Below are positions 63,957 through 64,000 of a stretch of 64,000 bases of DNA, in pieces (the stretch's first letter is position 1; each line of letters opens with the position of its first letter). The notes under the pieces are model-generated. The model was given only the letters and a program-made list of their open reading frames with translations, searched no databases and had not been told where the DNA came from. The stretch is from NCBI RefSeq assembly GCF_001437055.1, contig NZ_JQBW01000004.1, forward strand, positions 1-64,000, read 5' to 3'. The stretch is from Limosilactobacillus secaliphilus (lineage in GTDB: Bacteria; Bacillota; Bacilli; Lactobacillales; Lactobacillaceae). A program made the position numbers and the translations under genes.

Positions 63957-64000
63957 AAGGTAGCTTGATCAATTAATTTTTCGTCTCGCTATAGTATTCC

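Noticed and set aside
1-64000. Prophage, insertion sequence, CRISPR array or defence island
   Set aside because: No transposase, integrase, phage structural gene, cas gene or regular direct-repeat array was seen. The methyltransferase at 5036-6052 is the YtxK type without restriction partners.

Overview
The window is chromosomal core sequence from a low-to-mid GC Gram-positive bacterium of the family Lactobacillaceae, plausibly Limosilactobacillus. This rests on the protein families (CcpA, ComG pilus operon, IreB-type phosphoprotein, YutD, YslB, YajC), strong AGGAGG-type ribosome binding sites, many TTG starts, T-box leaders and the gene order. The genus is inferred, not proven. I see no prophage, insertion sequence, CRISPR array, tRNA or complete rRNA gene. 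Nearly all genes lie on the minus strand, so operons are best read from high to low coordinates. The left edge carries two sigma-A promoters and the leader of an rRNA operon whose 16S gene should lie just outside the window.

Region by region: 0.4-3.7 kb holds a DedA membrane protein and a HAD phosphatase/YutD/phosphoesterase operon. 3.8-6.1 kb is ackA with a YtxK-type methyltransferase. 6.1-9.7 kb is a complete comGA-comGG competence pilus operon. 9.8-20.4 kb holds yebC, a membrane protein, ccpA, two envelope-stress-type proteins, an MscS channel, murI, yslB, trxA, mutS2, cvpA and rnhC. 20.5-26.3 kb is an accessory catabolic cluster. 26.4-33.4 kb holds the XTP/dITP pyrophosphatase, a DUF1292 gene, ruvX, the ireB-like gene, alaS behind an alanine T-box, a DEAD-box helicase and nrnA. 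33.5-45.8 kb is a DNA repair block: yajC, a degenerate TGT-like gene, ruvB, ruvA, mutL, mutS, rny, recA and cinA. 45.9-50.3 kb holds pgsA, a RodZ-like gene and the yfmF/yfmH peptidase pair. 50.4-53.1 kb is an amino acid ABC transporter behind an unusual T-box leader. 53.1-60.6 kb holds mreBCD, radC, folC and valS (valine T-box). 60.8-63.8 kb holds tpx, thiI and a cysteine desulfurase.

Three places stand out. (1) The 20.5-26.3 kb cluster encodes a PsuK-like PfkB kinase, a TrpF-like TIM barrel lacking the usual catalytic cysteine, a YczE-type membrane protein, an iron-type alcohol dehydrogenase and a nucleoside hydrolase. It lies downstream of a gene that fuses a DNA-binding helix-turn-helix to a PfkB domain whose catalytic aspartate has become alanine. 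The operon promoter has a CcpA (cre) site on its -35 box and related TTAAACGG-type motifs around it. This looks like a sensor-pseudokinase-controlled, glucose-repressed pathway for a nucleoside or other glycoside, which I cannot match to a described one. (2) Between ruvB and yajC, where queA-tgt usually sits, is a TGT-fold protein that has lost both catalytic aspartates and all zinc ligands. (3) The ABC transporter leader has one full T-box with a histidine (CAC) specifier followed by a second antiterminator/terminator unit without its own specifier stem.

Functionally the window links envelope shape (mreBCD, pgsA, RodZ), translation quality (alaS, valS, thiI), DNA uptake and repair (comG, recA, cinA, radC, mutSL, ruvAB) and carbon control (ccpA, ackA, the accessory cluster).
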